Of a DNA stretch of 64,000 bases, positions 8,721 through 18,231 are shown piece after piece. Each line of letters begins with the position of its first letter. Positions within the stretch are counted from its first letter, which is position 1. The position numbers and the translations under genes were made by a program. The stretch covers positions 1-64,000 of the forward strand of contig NZ_JAEMNX010000012.1 in NCBI RefSeq assembly GCF_016463975.1. Direction: 5' to 3'. Source of the stretch: Marinomonas transparens (lineage in GTDB: Bacteria; Pseudomonadota; Gammaproteobacteria; Pseudomonadales; Marinomonadaceae). The notes under the pieces were generated by a model. It saw nothing but the letters and a program-made list of their open reading frames with translations. It searched no databases and was not told the DNA's origin.

Positions 8721-8744
8721 TAGGCAGCTTCGGCTGCCTTTTTC
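8721..8744 (+). terminator. Terminator after rluD
   Basis: GGCAGC-TTCG-GCTGCC with a UUCG tetraloop followed by TTTTTCTT. It lies only about 30 bases before the pgeF start. Confidence 0.85.
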
Positions 8745-8775
8745 TTATCTTTAATTTATATCGGTGAGGCTTGTT

Positions 8776-9522
8776 TTGAGCTTTTCAAATACTGCTTCTG
8801 TCATCCAGGCTGCTTGGCCTGCACCTCAGAACATTCACGCCTATGTATCGACCCGACAAGGTGGTGTGAGTGGTGCGCCCTTTAAAGGACTAAACATGGG
8901 GGCCCATGTCGGAGATGCTCTTGCTGCGGTGACAGAGAATCGTCATCTTTTTACTGAGAGTTTGGCTTTGCCTAATTCTCTTGTTTGGCTGAATCAAGTT
9001 CATGGCACTGAGGTGGCATGTTTACCATCGGCTTGCTTGCCAGATGCGGCTGATGCGGCGTTTTCAGCCCAAAAAAATCAGGTGTGTGCTGTGCTGACTG
9101 CGGATTGTTTGCCTGTCTTTTTCTGTAATAAAGCGGGAACTCAAGTGGCGGTGGCCCATGCTGGTTGGAGAGGTTTGTGCGACGGAGTGTTAGAGGCAAC
9201 GCTTGAATATTTCGATAATAAAGCGGATGTGCTGGCTTGGTTTGGTCCGGCTATTGGCCCAACGGCTTTTGAGGTAGGAGATGAAGTAAAAGAGGCCTTT
9301 ATGGCTATACTTCCTCAAGCAGAGCTGGCTTTTTTTCCTAAGCAAGAAGGGAAATGGTTAGCAGATCTCTATTTGCTTGCTAGGCAAAGGTTAGAGGTGG
9401 CTGGGGTGAGTCAAATTTATGGGGGAGATTATTGCACTTTCACTGATGAGCCTCATTTCTATTCTTATCGACGTGATGGCAAGACTGGCAGAATGGCGTC
9501 TGTTATTTGGATTGGAGATTAA
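8776..9522 (+). CDS. pgeF: Peptidoglycan editing factor PgeF (YfiH, multicopper-oxidase-like fold)
   Basis: A protein of about 248 residues of the YfiH/PgeF (DUF152) family, which keeps mis-incorporated amino acids out of peptidoglycan precursors; relatives also show purine nucleoside phosphorylase or laccase-like activity. The zinc-site residues are present in LTADCLPV and VAHAGWRGL, and the C-terminal TFTDEPHFYSYRRDG is diagnostic. I favour TTG 8776 because GGTGAGG ends six bases before it; GTG 8764 would place that site inside the gene. Gene order rluD-pgeF-clpB is the one found in enterobacteria. Confidence 0.9.
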   Translation: MSFSNTASVIQAAWPAPQNIHAYVSTRQGGVSGAPFKGLNMGAHVGDALAAVTENRHLFTESLALPNSLVWLNQVHGTEVACLPSACLPDAADAAFSAQKNQVCAVLTADCLPVFFCNKAGTQVAVAHAGWRGLCDGVLEATLEYFDNKADVLAWFGPAIGPTAFEVGDEVKEAFMAILPQAELAFFPKQEGKWLADLYLLARQRLEVAGVSQIYGGDYCTFTDEPHFYSYRRDGKTGRMASVIWIGD

Positions 9523-9568
9523 AAAAGGCGGCTTCTTTTGATGGGTGTCAAAAAAATGACACTCCGGT

Positions 9569-9596
9569 ATTGAAAAGCAAACTTTAATACCTATTA
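9569..9596 (+). promoter_or_regulatory. Possible heat-shock (sigma-32) promoter of clpB
   Basis: ATTGAAA at 9569-9575 and CCTATTA at 9590-9596, 14 bases apart, loosely fit the sigma-32 pattern CTTGAAA-N13/14-CCCCATNT. The match is partial. A GTGTCA/TGACAC stem lies just upstream at about 9546-9563. Confidence 0.3.
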
Positions 9597-9642
9597 AGAT
9601 GTTAACTCAGATATTTCATCTTGCTTTTATAAGGAGGTCATT

Positions 9643-12222
9643 ATGCGTATCGACCGTTTAACCAGTAAGTTACAGTTGGCTATTTCCGACGCTCAATCCG
9701 TCGCGCTTGGCCAAGATCATTCCTACATCGAGCCCCTTCATTTGCTGATTGCCTTGCTAGATCAGCAAGGAGGCAGTACTCGACCTATTTTACAACAGGC
9801 AGGTATTCCGGTCGCTAAATTTCGCGAGAGCTTAAACGAGTTATTGTCTCGCCTGCCAAAAGTTCAAGATCATGACGGTAATGTTCAAATGTCGCCAGAG
9901 TTGGGGCGTTTGCTTAATTTGGCCGATAAAGAAGCGCAAAAGCGTAAAGATCAATATATTTCGTCAGAACTGGTTGTGATGGCGATGTTTGATGGTAAAG
10001 ATGATCTTGCTAAAGCTTTGAAAGCAAGTGGTGTCACAAAGGATGATATAGCTGCTTTGGTTGATAGTATTCGTGGTGGCGATTCTGTGAATGATCCTGA
10101 TGCTGAAGACAGTCGTCAGGCACTAGATAAATATACTGTTGATCTAACTGCCCGGGCATCTGAGGGTAAACTGGATCCAGTGATTGGTCGTGATGATGAG
10201 ATACGTCGTACGATTCAAGTATTGCAACGACGTCGTAAAAATAATCCTGTGTTGATTGGTGAACCTGGTGTGGGTAAAACTGCCATTGTGGAAGGGTTAG
10301 CGCAACGGATTATTAATGGCGAAGTGCCTGAAGGTCTAAAAGACAAGCGTGTTTTATCTCTTGATATGGCGGCTCTTATTGCTGGTGCAAAGTATCGTGG
10401 TGAGTTTGAAGAGCGTTTAAAGGCGGTACTTAATGAGCTTTCAAAACAGGAAGGTCAGATTATTCTCTTCATTGATGAAATTCATACCATGGTGGGGGCA
10501 GGTAAGTCAGAAGGTTCCATGGATGCGGGGAACATGCTGAAACCCGCACTTGCTCGTGGTGAGTTGCATTGTGTTGGGGCCACTACATTGGATGAATACC
10601 GTCAATTTATTGAGAAAGATGCAGCGTTGGAACGGCGCTTCCAGAAAGTGTTGGTTGAAGAGCCAAGTGTGCTGGATTCCATTGCTATTTTACGTGGTTT
10701 GAAAGAGCGTTATGAGGTTCACCATGGCGTTGATATTACTGATGCCGCGATTATTGCTGCCGCGAAATTGTCGCAACGTTATATTACTGATCGTCAGTTG
10801 CCGGATAAAGCCATTGACCTGATTGATGAAGCGGGAAGCCGTATTCGCATGGAAATGGATTCTAAGCCAGAAGATATGGATCGTCTTGAGCGTCGTTTGA
10901 TTCAATTAAAAATAGAGAAAGAAGCCTTAAAGAAAGAAAAAGATAAGGCTTCTAAGTTACGTCTGGCCGAGTTGGATGAAGAAATCGATACCCTGCAAAA
11001 GCAATTTTCAGATCTAGAAGAGATTTGGAACGCCGAAAAAGCGGCGGTCCAAGGGGCGCAAAAGTTAAAAGAAGAGCTTGAATCCGTTCGTCATGCCATG
11101 GAAGAGGCTCGTCGCGATGGCAACTTAGCCAAAATGTCAGAGCTCCAGTATGGTGTAATTCCTATGCTTGAGGCCGAAATAGAAAAAGCCAGCGAAGAGG
11201 AAGAGACGACGGAAACTCGTTTGTTAAAAAGAAGTGTTACGGAAGAAGAAATTGCCACCGTCGTTTCTCGGTGGACAGGTATTCCAGTGGATAAAATGCT
11301 GGAAGGTGAGCGCGATAAGCTCTTAAGAATGGAAGAGGCCTTGCATGAATCGGTAATGGGGCAGGATGAGGCGGTTTCAGCTGTTTCTAATGCGGTGAGG
11401 CGCTCGCGCTCTGGTTTGGCTGACCCGAATCGGCCTAATGGTTCTTTTCTCTTCTTGGGGCCGACAGGAGTAGGTAAAACTGAGCTTTGCAAATCATTGG
11501 CGAAGTTCTTATTCGATACTGAGCAAGCGATGGTTCGTGTCGATATGTCTGAGTTTATGGAGAAACATTCTGTTGCTCGTTTAATTGGTGCGCCGCCAGG
11601 TTATGTCGGTTATGAAGAAGGGGGTTATCTGACCGAAGCGGTGAGACGCCGTCCTTATTCCGTGCTTTTATTGGATGAGATCGAGAAAGCGCATCCTGAT
11701 GTGTTTAATATCTTATTGCAGGTGTTGGATGATGGCCGTCTAACCGATGGACAGGGTAGGACGGTGGATTTCAGAAATACGGTTATTGTGATGACATCGA
11801 ACCTAGGTTCGGATGTGATTCAAGAGTTTCGTTCTGATGATCAGTACGATGAAATTAAAGCGAAAGTGATGGAGGTTGTTGGTGTTCATTTTCGTCCTGA
11901 ATTTATTAACCGTATTGATGAGACCGTGGTATTTCATCCATTATTACGTTCGCAAATTAAAGGCATTGCGACGGTGCAGTTAGCGCATTTGAATGAGCGT
12001 TTGGTAGAAATGGGCATGTCATTAACATTAAGTGATGATGCGGCAGATCATTTGGCAGAGTTGGGTTATGACCCTGTTTATGGCGCCCGTCCATTGAAGC
12101 GTGCGATACAACAGTGGATTGAGAACCCGCTTGCCAATGAATTACTGGCAGGTCAGTTTGTAATGGGTGATAACATTGTTGCAAATGTGGTTGATGGAGT
12201 GATTAGCTTTGCTAAAGCCTAA
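9643..12222 (+). CDS. clpB: ATP-dependent disaggregase ClpB
   Basis: An 859-residue Hsp100 chaperone that works with DnaK to pull proteins out of aggregates in the cytoplasm. The order is the N-terminal Clp repeat domain (about 1-145), AAA-1 with Walker [10 protein letters not shown] (about 206-214) and LFIDEIHTM, a long coiled-coil middle domain (about 410-525), AAA-2 with Walker [10 protein letters not shown] (about 606-614) and [13 protein letters not shown], and a C-terminal small domain. The length is exactly that of the family. AAGGAGG precedes the ATG. It ends at a strong terminator and is probably heat-inducible. Confidence 0.97.
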   Translation: MRIDRLTSKLQLAISDAQSVALGQDHSYIEPLHLLIALLDQQGGSTRPILQQAGIPVAKFRESLNELLSRLPKVQDHDGNVQMSPELGRLLNLADKEAQKRKDQYISSELVVMAMFDGKDDLAKALKASGVTKDDIAALVDSIRGGDSVNDPDAEDSRQALDKYTVDLTARASEGKLDPVIGRDDEIRRTIQVLQRRRKNNPVLIGEPGVGKTAIVEGLAQRIINGEVPEGLKDKRVLSLDMAALIAGAKYRGEFEERLKAVLNELSKQEGQIILFIDEIHTMVGAGKSEGSMDAGNMLKPALARGELHCVGATTLDEYRQFIEKDAALERRFQKVLVEEPSVLDSIAILRGLKERYEVHHGVDITDAAIIAAAKLSQRYITDRQLPDKAIDLIDEAGSRIRMEMDSKPEDMDRLERRLIQLKIEKEALKKEKDKASKLRLAELDEEIDTLQKQFSDLEEIWNAEKAAVQGAQKLKEELESVRHAMEEARRDGNLAKMSELQYGVIPMLEAEIEKASEEEETTETRLLKRSVTEEEIATVVSRWTGIPVDKMLEGERDKLLRMEEALHESVMGQDEAVSAVSNAVRRSRSGLADPNRPNGSFLFLGPTGVGKTELCKSLAKFLFDTEQAMVRVDMSEFMEKHSVARLIGAPPGYVGYEEGGYLTEAVRRRPYSVLLLDEIEKAHPDVFNILLQVLDDGRLTDGQGRTVDFRNTVIVMTSNLGSDVIQEFRSDDQYDEIKAKVMEVVGVHFRPEFINRIDETVVFHPLLRSQIKGIATVQLAHLNERLVEMGMSLTLSDDAADHLAELGYDPVYGARPLKRAIQQWIENPLANELLAGQFVMGDNIVANVVDGVISFAKA

Positions 12223-12254
12223 TTAAGCTGCTGTAAACTAAACTAGCCTAATTG

Positions 12255-12296
12255 AAAAAGCCCCTGAATAAATCGTATTTATTCAGGGGCTTTTTG
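12255..12296 (+). terminator. clpB terminator
   Basis: Long perfect stem AAAAAGCCCCTGAATAAAT / ATTTATTCAGGGGCTTTTT with a 3-base loop; symmetric, so it can also end the convergent barrel-protein gene. Confidence 0.93.
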
Positions 12297-12312
12297 TTTG
12301 TATCAACCTTGT

Positions 12313-12900
12313 TTAGAAGTCAGCAAATACACCAATAAAGGCGCCTTTAGGCTCAAATACGGTTGAAGATTGGAATTGTTCTTCTATTGTACGATAGCCC
12401 GCTTCTAATCCAACGAAAGGCAAAGGTTGGAATTTCACTTTAAAAGTCGTATCTGTGATATCAGCATCGCTGCCGCCGCCAGATTTAAATTCCCCACCAA
12501 CTGAGAAAGGTGTGCCTGGAATGCTTAGATAAGCGGATACGTAGCCCAATGGATAGGTGCCGTCTATTGTCGAGTTATTTGAATCACCTATTTGGCGAAA
12601 AGTAGCCCCTAGGTCTAGGTCAAGCCATAACAAACCAAACTCGTAGTAAAGCGTGTAGTCATTGAAGGAAAGATCTGGCTGATTTTCTTCTTCCAATGAT
12701 TGATGTTGGAAGCGGACATTTGGAATAAGAGGAATTGGGTGTTCGATAGCAAGTCCAAAATAAGAGTTGCTATCTTCACCGTCGTTATTCAAAAAAACGC
12801 CAGCTTCTGCTTCAGCTCCGATGAAATCTGCTTGAGCAGCGCTTGCTAAAAGAGCAGTCGAAAGTAAAAGGGCTGGTTTGATAGAGTTTTTGAGTTTCAT
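12313..12900 (-). CDS. Outer-membrane beta-barrel protein, TIGR04219 type
   Basis: A 195-residue protein with a Sec signal peptide (cleavage after AAQA, about residue 23) and alternating strands. The segments FIGAEAEAGVFLN, DLDLGATFRQIGD, YPLGYVSAYLSIPGTPFSVGGEFKSGG and a final GVFADF fit the TIGR04219 outer-membrane protein family; the C-terminal Phe is the barrel insertion signal. Function in the family is unknown; a small closed barrel is likely. It is convergent with clpB, sharing its terminator, and lies downstream of the tRNA operon on the same strand. Confidence 0.85.
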   Translation of the reverse strand: MKLKNSIKPALLLSTALLASAAQADFIGAEAEAGVFLNNDGEDSNSYFGLAIEHPIPLIPNVRFQHQSLEEENQPDLSFNDYTLYYEFGLLWLDLDLGATFRQIGDSNNSTIDGTYPLGYVSAYLSIPGTPFSVGGEFKSGGGSDADITDTTFKVKFQPLPFVGLEAGYRTIEEQFQSSTVFEPKGAFIGVFADF

Positions 12901-12971
12901 TGTCTTGCATCCATAGGCTAGAGATTTTTCTCATTATAGAGGCTAAGAGGACAAAATCTACAGTAAGGAAG

Positions 12972-12996
12972 AAAAAAACAAAGATGGATTGCTTTG
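12972..12996 (-). terminator. Weak terminator at the end of the tRNA/repeat transcript
   Basis: On the minus strand a short CAAAG/CTTTG stem is followed by seven T. It is the first T-run terminator met after the tRNA array and its repeats. Confidence 0.4.
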
Positions 12997-13009
12997 AAAG
13001 CTTGTACTG

Positions 13010-13442
13010 ACTGAGATTGACTAGGTTTGAGTAGCTGCATTCGCACCAACGAACAACAGAAGGATCAAATTGAGTTTGAAATGAAAAAGTAAGTATTGGC
13101 TGGGATAACTCTACTTGGATAACTGGATTCGCACCAACGAACAACAGAAGGATCAAATTGAGTTTGAAATGAAAAAGTAAGTATTGGCTGGGATAACTCT
13201 ACTTGGATAACTGGATTCGCACCAACGAACAACAGAAGGATCAAATTGAGTTTGAAATGAAAAAGTAAGTATTGGCTGGGATAACTCTACTTGGATAACT
13301 GGATTCGCACCAACGAACAACAGAAGGATCAAATTGAGTTTGAAATGAAAAAGTAAGTATTGGCTGGGATAACTCTACTTGGATAACTGGATTCGAACCA
13401 ACAAACAAAAGAAGGATCAAATTGAATTCGAAGAGAAAGTAT
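13010..13442 (-). repeat. Tandem 88-bp repeats derived from the 3' half of tRNA-Gln
   Basis: Three identical 88-bp units (13098-13185, 13186-13273, 13274-13361) are flanked by diverged copies (about 13010-13097 and 13362-13442, the latter 82 bp). Each contains a decayed copy of the tRNA-Gln 3' half: on the minus strand TTTGATCCT (anticodon loop side), GTTGGTGCGAATCC (T arm, intact gene GTTGGTTCGAATCC) and an acceptor-end TCCCAGCCA. About 35 bases of non-tRNA spacer complete the unit. The array begins one base after the encoded CCA of the last functional tRNA and so lies in the same transcript. It resembles in design the rtT repeats of the E. coli tyrT operon. Confidence 0.9.
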
Positions 13443-13517
13443 TGGCTGGGGTAGCTGGATTCGAACCAACGCATGACAGGATCAAAACCTGTTGCCTTAC
13501 CGCTTGGCTATACCCCA
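13443..13517 (-). tRNA. tRNA-Gln (anticodon TTG)
   Basis: 75 bases including encoded CCA. Acceptor TGGGGTA/TACCCCA, anticodon loop TTTTGAT with anticodon TTG, T arm GTTGG-TTCGAAT-CCAGC. Last functional tRNA of the operon; the repeat array starts right after its CCA. Confidence 0.95.
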
Positions 13518-13534
13518 AAAGTAGATATGTAGAA

Positions 13535-13611
13535 TGGTGGCTATGACTAGATTCGAACTAGTGACCCCATCATTATGAGTGATGTGCTCTAACCAACTGA
13601 GCTACATAGCC
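13535..13611 (-). tRNA. tRNA-Met (anticodon CAT, elongator type)
   Basis: 77 bases including CCA. Acceptor GGCTATG/CATAGCC is fully paired, so it is not the initiator. Anticodon CAT in CTCATAA, T arm ACTAG-TTCGAAT-CTAGT. Confidence 0.94.
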
Positions 13612-13630
13612 TTATTCAGTGTTCTATCGA

Positions 13631-13705
13631 TGGCTGGGGTAGCTGGATTCGAACCAACGCATGACAGGATCAAAACCTGTTGCCTTACCGCTTGGCTATA
13701 CCCCA
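13631..13705 (-). tRNA. tRNA-Gln (anticodon TTG)
   Basis: 75 bases, identical to the copy at 13443-13517, CCA encoded. Confidence 0.95.
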
Positions 13706-13719
13706 AAATATCGATTTGT

Positions 13720-13796
13720 TGGTGGCTATGACTAGATTCGAACTAGTGACCCCATCATTATGAGTGATGTGCTCTAACCAACTGAGCTACATAGCC
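13720..13796 (-). tRNA. tRNA-Met (anticodon CAT, elongator type)
   Basis: 77 bases, identical to the copy at 13535-13611, CCA encoded. Confidence 0.94.
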
Positions 13797-13805
13797 TTCG
13801 TCCAT

Positions 13806-13880
13806 TGGCTGGGGTAGCTGGATTCGAACCAACGCATGACAGGATCAAAACCTGTTGCCTTACCGCTTGGCTATACCCCA
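13806..13880 (-). tRNA. tRNA-Gln (anticodon TTG), first of the operon
   Basis: 75 bases, identical to the other two Gln copies. It is promoter-proximal: a good promoter lies about 50 bases upstream on the minus strand. Confidence 0.95.
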
Positions 13881-13930
13881 ATGGACTAACACAAAAACAA
13901 TATTCGCTTAGCGACACACTGTCTCTGTGG

Positions 13931-13965
13931 CGCGATATTATTCATATAACCCGTTAAGGGGTCAA
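13931..13965 (-). promoter_or_regulatory. Promoter of the tRNA operon
   Basis: On the minus strand TTGACC (13960-13965), a 17-base spacer and AATAAT (13937-13942), followed directly by a GC-rich discriminator (CGCGCC). That discriminator is typical of stable-RNA promoters under stringent control. An alternative -10 (TATGAA) overlaps. Confidence 0.7.
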
Positions 13966-13993
13966 GTGTTTTTCTAAAAATGTTTCTAATCGG

Positions 13994-15085
13994 TTAGACA
14001 TTAAAGCGGAAATGCATCACATCGCCATCTTTTACTATGTAGTCTTTACCTTCTAAGCGCCATTTACCCGCTTCCTTAGCACCACCTTCACCTTTAAATT
14101 GGATAAAGTCATCGTAGGCGACCACTTCAGCACGGATAAAGCCTTTCTCGAAATCAGTGTGAATAACACCGGCAGCTTGCGGCCCTGTGGCACCTTGTTT
14201 TACTGTCCAAGCACGAACTTCTTTGACGCCTGCAGTGAAGTAGGTTTGTAGGCCTAGTAGCTCATAGCCAGCACGAATGACGCGGTCAAGTCCCGGTTCT
14301 TCCATGCCCATTTCATCAAGGAATTCCTGCATTTCTTCAGCATCGAGCTCAGAAATCTCAGCTTCTAGTTGATTGCAGATAGGAACCAGCATCGCGCCTT
14401 CTGCTGCGGCGATTTCACGAACCTGATCAAGGTATGGATTGTTCTCAAAACCGTCCTCAGCAACGTTAGCGATGTACATGGTTGGCTTTGTCGTTAGCAG
14501 GTGAAGTGGTCTTACTTCTTTCTGTTGATCCTCTGACAAATCCATGGATCGTACAGGCAAGCCATCTTCCAAATGCGCTTTAATGCTTTCTAAAAACGCT
14601 TTATGAGCAATGGCTTCTTTATTGCCGCTTTTGGCATTTTTGGCGGTACGGAAAAGTTGTTTGTCGATGGATTCAATATCCGCAAAAATCAATTCAAGAT
14701 TAATGACTTCAATGTCTAATTTAGGGTTTACATGGTTCGAGACATGAATCACATTTTCGTCTTCAAAGCAGCGCACAACGTGAGCAATTGCGTCTGTTTC
14801 TCGGATGTTGGCAAGAAACTTATTACCAAGGCCTTCGCCTTTAGAAGCCCCTTCAACAAGACCAGCAATATCGACAAATTCCATAGTTGTCGCTAAGACT
14901 CGTTCTGGTTTTACTATTTCTGCTAGTGCATCTAGGCGAGGATCTGGCATAGCCACCACGCCAGCATTAGGTTCAATGGTACAGAAGGGAAAGTTTTCTG
15001 CGCCAATGCCAGCTTTGGTCAGTGCGTTAAATAGAGTAGATTTACCGACGTTGGGTAAGCCAACGATGCCGCAATTAAAACCCAT
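13994..15085 (-). CDS. ychF: Ribosome-binding ATPase YchF (Obg/OLA1 family)
   Basis: A 363-residue P-loop protein of the usual family length. G1 is GLPNVGKST (residues 9-17) and [20 protein letters not shown] gives G3 and switch 2. A coiled-coil insertion follows, and the C-terminal TGS domain starts at about [18 protein letters not shown]. YchF binds ribosomes, prefers ATP to GTP and is linked to translation and oxidative stress responses. It is the last gene of the rplY-pth-ychF unit, 27 bases after pth, the standard order in gammaproteobacteria. Confidence 0.97.
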   Translation of the reverse strand: MGFNCGIVGLPNVGKSTLFNALTKAGIGAENFPFCTIEPNAGVVAMPDPRLDALAEIVKPERVLATTMEFVDIAGLVEGASKGEGLGNKFLANIRETDAIAHVVRCFEDENVIHVSNHVNPKLDIEVINLELIFADIESIDKQLFRTAKNAKSGNKEAIAHKAFLESIKAHLEDGLPVRSMDLSEDQQKEVRPLHLLTTKPTMYIANVAEDGFENNPYLDQVREIAAAEGAMLVPICNQLEAEISELDAEEMQEFLDEMGMEEPGLDRVIRAGYELLGLQTYFTAGVKEVRAWTVKQGATGPQAAGVIHTDFEKGFIRAEVVAYDDFIQFKGEGGAKEAGKWRLEGKDYIVKDGDVMHFRFNV

Positions 15086-15112
15086 AGTAAAATTCCTGAA
15101 TGATGTATGTGA

Positions 15113-15697
15113 TTATGCTTTAAAACTGTGTAGCTGGTTCATGACAGAGCTTAAGTTGCCTTTTACTATGTCATCAAGATAGCGTAATGATTCGTTAATC
15201 GTGTGTTCAATCTTTGTATATTCGTCTGGCGCGGCTTTTCTTAATACATAATTTGCTACTTGGCTGGCATGGCCGGGGTGGCCGATACCGATTCTTAGTC
15301 GAGCAAATTCGCGATTATTGCCAAGTTTCGAAATAATGTCTTTTAAGCCGTTATGGCCGCCATGGCCGCCGCCTTGTTTTAATTTAACGCTGCCAGGTGG
15401 AAGATCCAATTCGTCGTGTATGACGAGGATTTCTTGAGGAAGGATTTTGTAAAACTGACAAACGGCTTGAACCGCTTTACCGCTTAAATTCATATAGGTG
15501 GTGGGAATAAGTAGATAGCACTCTTCACCAGCTATATGAACTTTACCAAATTGCCCTGAAAATTTTCTCTCAGAACGCAAAAGGCATTGACTCTGACGAG
15601 CCAATGCCTCAATCCACTGAGCACCTGCATTATGGCGAGTATTCTCGTATTCGGTGCCTGGATTGCCCAGACCCACTAATAATTTGAAACTTGCCAC
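15113..15697 (-). CDS. pth: Peptidyl-tRNA hydrolase
   Basis: A 194-residue enzyme that cleaves peptidyl-tRNA released from stalled ribosomes, recycling tRNA. Catalytic His is in NTRHNAG (about residue 22); the conserved Asn/Asp motifs [16 protein letters not shown] and [10 protein letters not shown] are present. I chose the GTG at 15697 because GAAGG lies upstream and it gives the family's normal length and N-terminus ([11 protein letters not shown]). The frame stays open for 38 more codons upstream, overlapping rplY, but those residues do not belong to Pth. Co-transcribed with rplY and ychF. Confidence 0.95.
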   Translation of the reverse strand: MASFKLLVGLGNPGTEYENTRHNAGAQWIEALARQSQCLLRSERKFSGQFGKVHIAGEECYLLIPTTYMNLSGKAVQAVCQFYKILPQEILVIHDELDLPPGSVKLKQGGGHGGHNGLKDIISKLGNNREFARLRIGIGHPGHASQVANYVLRKAAPDEYTKIEHTINESLRYLDDIVKGNLSSVMNQLHSFKA

Positions 15698-15716
15698 AAT
15701 GCTGCCTTCAATGATC

Positions 15717-16295
15717 TTAACGTTTTGCTTTACCAATACGGCCGATAGGCTGGTTGTGATCTTCGCCTTTAAGCAAAGAAACCAATTCAACGCCTTCTGG
15801 AAGTGTTGCATCAGATAGATGGAAAACTTGATCTAGTTGGCCCTTGCTTACATCGATAATCAAAGCTTCAGGAAGGTTCGCTGGTAGGCAACGTACTTCA
15901 GCCAATTTCGTTTCGATAGTCAAACGACCACCTTGGTTTTTAACACCTTCACTTTGAGCGGCGTTGATGAAGCTTAAAGGAATACGAGTGGTAATCACTT
16001 TGTCAGCTTGAGCACGCTGAAGATCCATATGCATAACAGCGCCTGTTGCTGGGTGGCGTTGTAGTGCTTTAACAAGAACTTGCTCTGCTTTACCTTCCAC
16101 AGATACTTCTACTAGGCCAGTTAAGAAGCCTGTAGTAGATACTGCTTTTAGCAGTTCGTTGTCTTTGAAAGAGATAGATTGTGGTGCAACATCGCCACCG
16201 TAGATAACGGCTGGTACTAGGCCAGCGTTACGAAGGCGGCGGCTCGCACCTTTACCTTCTTCTGTACGAGTTACGGCATTAATAGATAATGTCAT
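15717..16295 (-). CDS. rplY: 50S ribosomal protein L25/general stress protein Ctc
   Basis: A 192-residue long-form L25 (the CTC type), with the N-terminal 5S-rRNA-binding L25 domain ([20 protein letters not shown] near residue 10-30) and the C-terminal beta domain. It binds 5S rRNA in the large subunit. The E. coli protein has only the first domain (94 residues), so this is the longer version common in non-enteric bacteria. It sits between prs and pth, the conserved order. Confidence 0.95.
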   Translation of the reverse strand: MTLSINAVTRTEEGKGASRRLRNAGLVPAVIYGGDVAPQSISFKDNELLKAVSTTGFLTGLVEVSVEGKAEQVLVKALQRHPATGAVMHMDLQRAQADKVITTRIPLSFINAAQSEGVKNQGGRLTIETKLAEVRCLPANLPEALIIDVSKGQLDQVFHLSDATLPEGVELVSLLKGEDHNQPIGRIGKAKR

Positions 16296-16364
16296 GGTAT
16301 TTTCCTAATAAATAATCAAAGTTTTGCCCAGAATTGCGACCCATTCCGAGCGTTAGTGTTTGGC

Positions 16365-17312
16365 TTAGGCCCCAAACATGGCACTGATAGACTCTTCGTT
16401 GCATACGCGACGAACAGCCTCCGCCAAAATGTCAGACATCGACAATTGGCGTATTTGAGGGCAATTAAGCGCCTCTTGTGTCAATGGGATGGTATCAGTC
16501 ACGACCAACTCATCGAGCACGGAATTTGTTATGTTTTCCATGGCTTTTCCTGACAGCACAGGGTGAGTACAGTAAGCCATTACTTTTGCTGCGCCATGTT
16601 CTTTAAGTGCTTTCGCAGCAGCGCACAAAGTACCGCCGGTGTCACACATGTCATCGACCAGTACGCAGGTCTTGCCCTCGACATCACCGATCAAGTGCAT
16701 GATTTGTGCTTCGTTGGCTCGTGGACGACGTTTATCGATAATTGCCAAGTCAGCATCATCTAACATCTTTGCAAAAGCGCGAGCACGCACTACGCCACCA
16801 ACATCAGGAGAAACGATGGTGATGTTCTTATGTCCTTGACGTTGCAGGTCATCAAGTAATAAAGGCGTAGCGTAGACATTGTCTACAGGGATATCAAAGA
16901 ACCCTTGAATTTGATCAGCATGAAGGTCAACTGTTAAAACACGGTTAATACCTACCGCAGAAATCATATCAGCGACTACTTTTGCCGTAATGGGTACACG
17001 AGCAGATCGAACACGTCGATCTTGACGAGCATAACCAAAATAGGGAATAACTGCGGTGACGCGTGTTGCCGATGCACGACGCAGAGCGTCAGCCATCACG
17101 ATTAATTCCATTAAATTGTCATTACTCGGTGCACAGGTAGATTGAATAATGAAAACATCTTTACCACGAACATTTTCATTGATCTCTACCGCAATCTCTC
17201 CGTCGCTAAACTTGCCTACGGTTGCATTGCCGATAGGTAGGCCTAAACGGCGTACCACCCTGCGAGCGAGTTCAGGGTTTGCATTACCGGTAAAAACCAT
17301 CAACTTAGACAC
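16365..17312 (-). CDS. prs: Ribose-phosphate pyrophosphokinase
   Basis: A 315-residue PRPP synthetase, the normal class I length. It transfers diphosphate from ATP to ribose-5-phosphate, supplying purine, pyrimidine, His, Trp and NAD synthesis. GKFSDGEI at about residue 33, [11 protein letters not shown] and the HADQIQGFF metal/ribose site are followed by the PRPP-binding loop [12 protein letters not shown] (about 217-228). It lies between ispE and rplY, with spacings of 59 and 69 bases, in one likely operon. Confidence 0.97.
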   Translation of the reverse strand: MSKLMVFTGNANPELARRVVRRLGLPIGNATVGKFSDGEIAVEINENVRGKDVFIIQSTCAPSNDNLMELIVMADALRRASATRVTAVIPYFGYARQDRRVRSARVPITAKVVADMISAVGINRVLTVDLHADQIQGFFDIPVDNVYATPLLLDDLQRQGHKNITIVSPDVGGVVRARAFAKMLDDADLAIIDKRRPRANEAQIMHLIGDVEGKTCVLVDDMCDTGGTLCAAAKALKEHGAAKVMAYCTHPVLSGKAMENITNSVLDELVVTDTIPLTQEALNCPQIRQLSMSDILAEAVRRVCNEESISAMFGA

Positions 17313-17371
17313 TATGTATACCTTTTGTATTTTGTAGCGATGAAAAAAGACTGGTAAGGGTTAGTTGATGA

Positions 17372-18226
17372 CTAGCCCTTATTTTTCTCAATCCACTGGT
17401 TTAGCACATCGTGAGTAGGAGAGACGTTACAACCTCGACAAACCCAAGCTTGCCATTTTTCAGGGATTGTCGCTCTCACTTGCTCAGCGTCGTGCGCATT
17501 ATTGAAGGTTAAAAATAGACAAGCACCTGTCCCCGTTAACTTCACATCCCCATGGTTTTTAAGCCATAAATACGCTTCATTTACTTCAGGATTATACTTT
17601 CTGACTAGATTTAAACAGTCATTATGCCCACCCAGCTTCAAGGCGTGCGATATTCTGATGGGAGGGGTGTCTCTTGTCAAATCTTTATCGGTAAAAATTT
17701 GACAAGTTGAGACATGGCAATTGGGTTTTACTAGTAAAAAATAGGGGGTCGGTAAGGTCACCTTTTGAAGACGTTCACCAACACCCTCTGCAAAGGCTGA
17801 AAAACCCATGACAAAAACCGGCACATCAGCCCCTAATTGAACACCTAATTGAGCGAGTTTTTCGAGAGATAATTGACACTGCCAAAGTTGATTTAATGCC
17901 AGCAAAGTCGTTGCCGCGTTTGAACTGCCACCGCCAATTCCTCCTCCCATAGGTAATTGTTTTTCAAGCCTAATTGCTACCCCATAAGTGGTTTTTTTCC
18001 TAAAGGGCTCGAGCAGTTTTGCCGCCTTGTAGACAAGGTTTTCTTGCGTTGGAAGGTCTTTTATTTCAGGGCTAATGGTAACGTCTGACTCTTCATTAAG
18101 TGAGAAGTGCAAGGTGTCACATAGGTCGATAAACTGAAACAAGGTTTGTAATTCGTGATAGCCATCTTGCCGTTGACCCGTAATGTGTAAAAATAAATTT
18201 AATTTGGCAGGCGAAGGTAGTTGCAT
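17372..18226 (-). CDS. ispE: 4-diphosphocytidyl-2-C-methyl-D-erythritol kinase
   Basis: A 284-residue GHMP kinase of the MEP isoprenoid pathway; it phosphorylates the 2-hydroxyl of CDP-methylerythritol. Motif 1 is PSPAKLNLFLHITG at the N-terminus, the ATP-binding glycine loop is PMGGGIGGGSSNAA, and motif 3 is KLTGTGACLF. I chose ATG 18226, five bases after the lolB stop and matching the E. coli length (283); an in-frame GTG at 18247 would overlap lolB. The tight spacing suggests translational coupling to lolB. Confidence 0.95.
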   Translation of the reverse strand: MQLPSPAKLNLFLHITGQRQDGYHELQTLFQFIDLCDTLHFSLNEESDVTISPEIKDLPTQENLVYKAAKLLEPFRKKTTYGVAIRLEKQLPMGGGIGGGSSNAATTLLALNQLWQCQLSLEKLAQLGVQLGADVPVFVMGFSAFAEGVGERLQKVTLPTPYFLLVKPNCHVSTCQIFTDKDLTRDTPPIRISHALKLGGHNDCLNLVRKYNPEVNEAYLWLKNHGDVKLTGTGACLFLTFNNAHDAEQVRATIPEKWQAWVCRGCNVSPTHDVLNQWIEKNKG

Positions 18227-18231
18227 CTTAG

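Noticed and set aside
11091..11492. 133-codon frame antisense to clpB
   Set aside because: Shadow of a strongly conserved coding sequence; Ser-rich composition is typical of antisense frames.
12812..13156. Minus-strand open frame of 114 codons running from the repeats into the barrel-protein gene (also 13241-13474)
   Set aside because: They are translations of the 88-bp repeats and antisense or out-of-frame sequence; 88 is not a multiple of three, so the units are read in different frames, and there is no ribosome site. E. coli rtT does encode a small protein, but nothing similar is seen.
13010..13442. CRISPR-like array
   Set aside because: The whole 88-bp unit is repeated with no unique spacers and no cas genes; it is a tandem duplication of tRNA-derived sequence.
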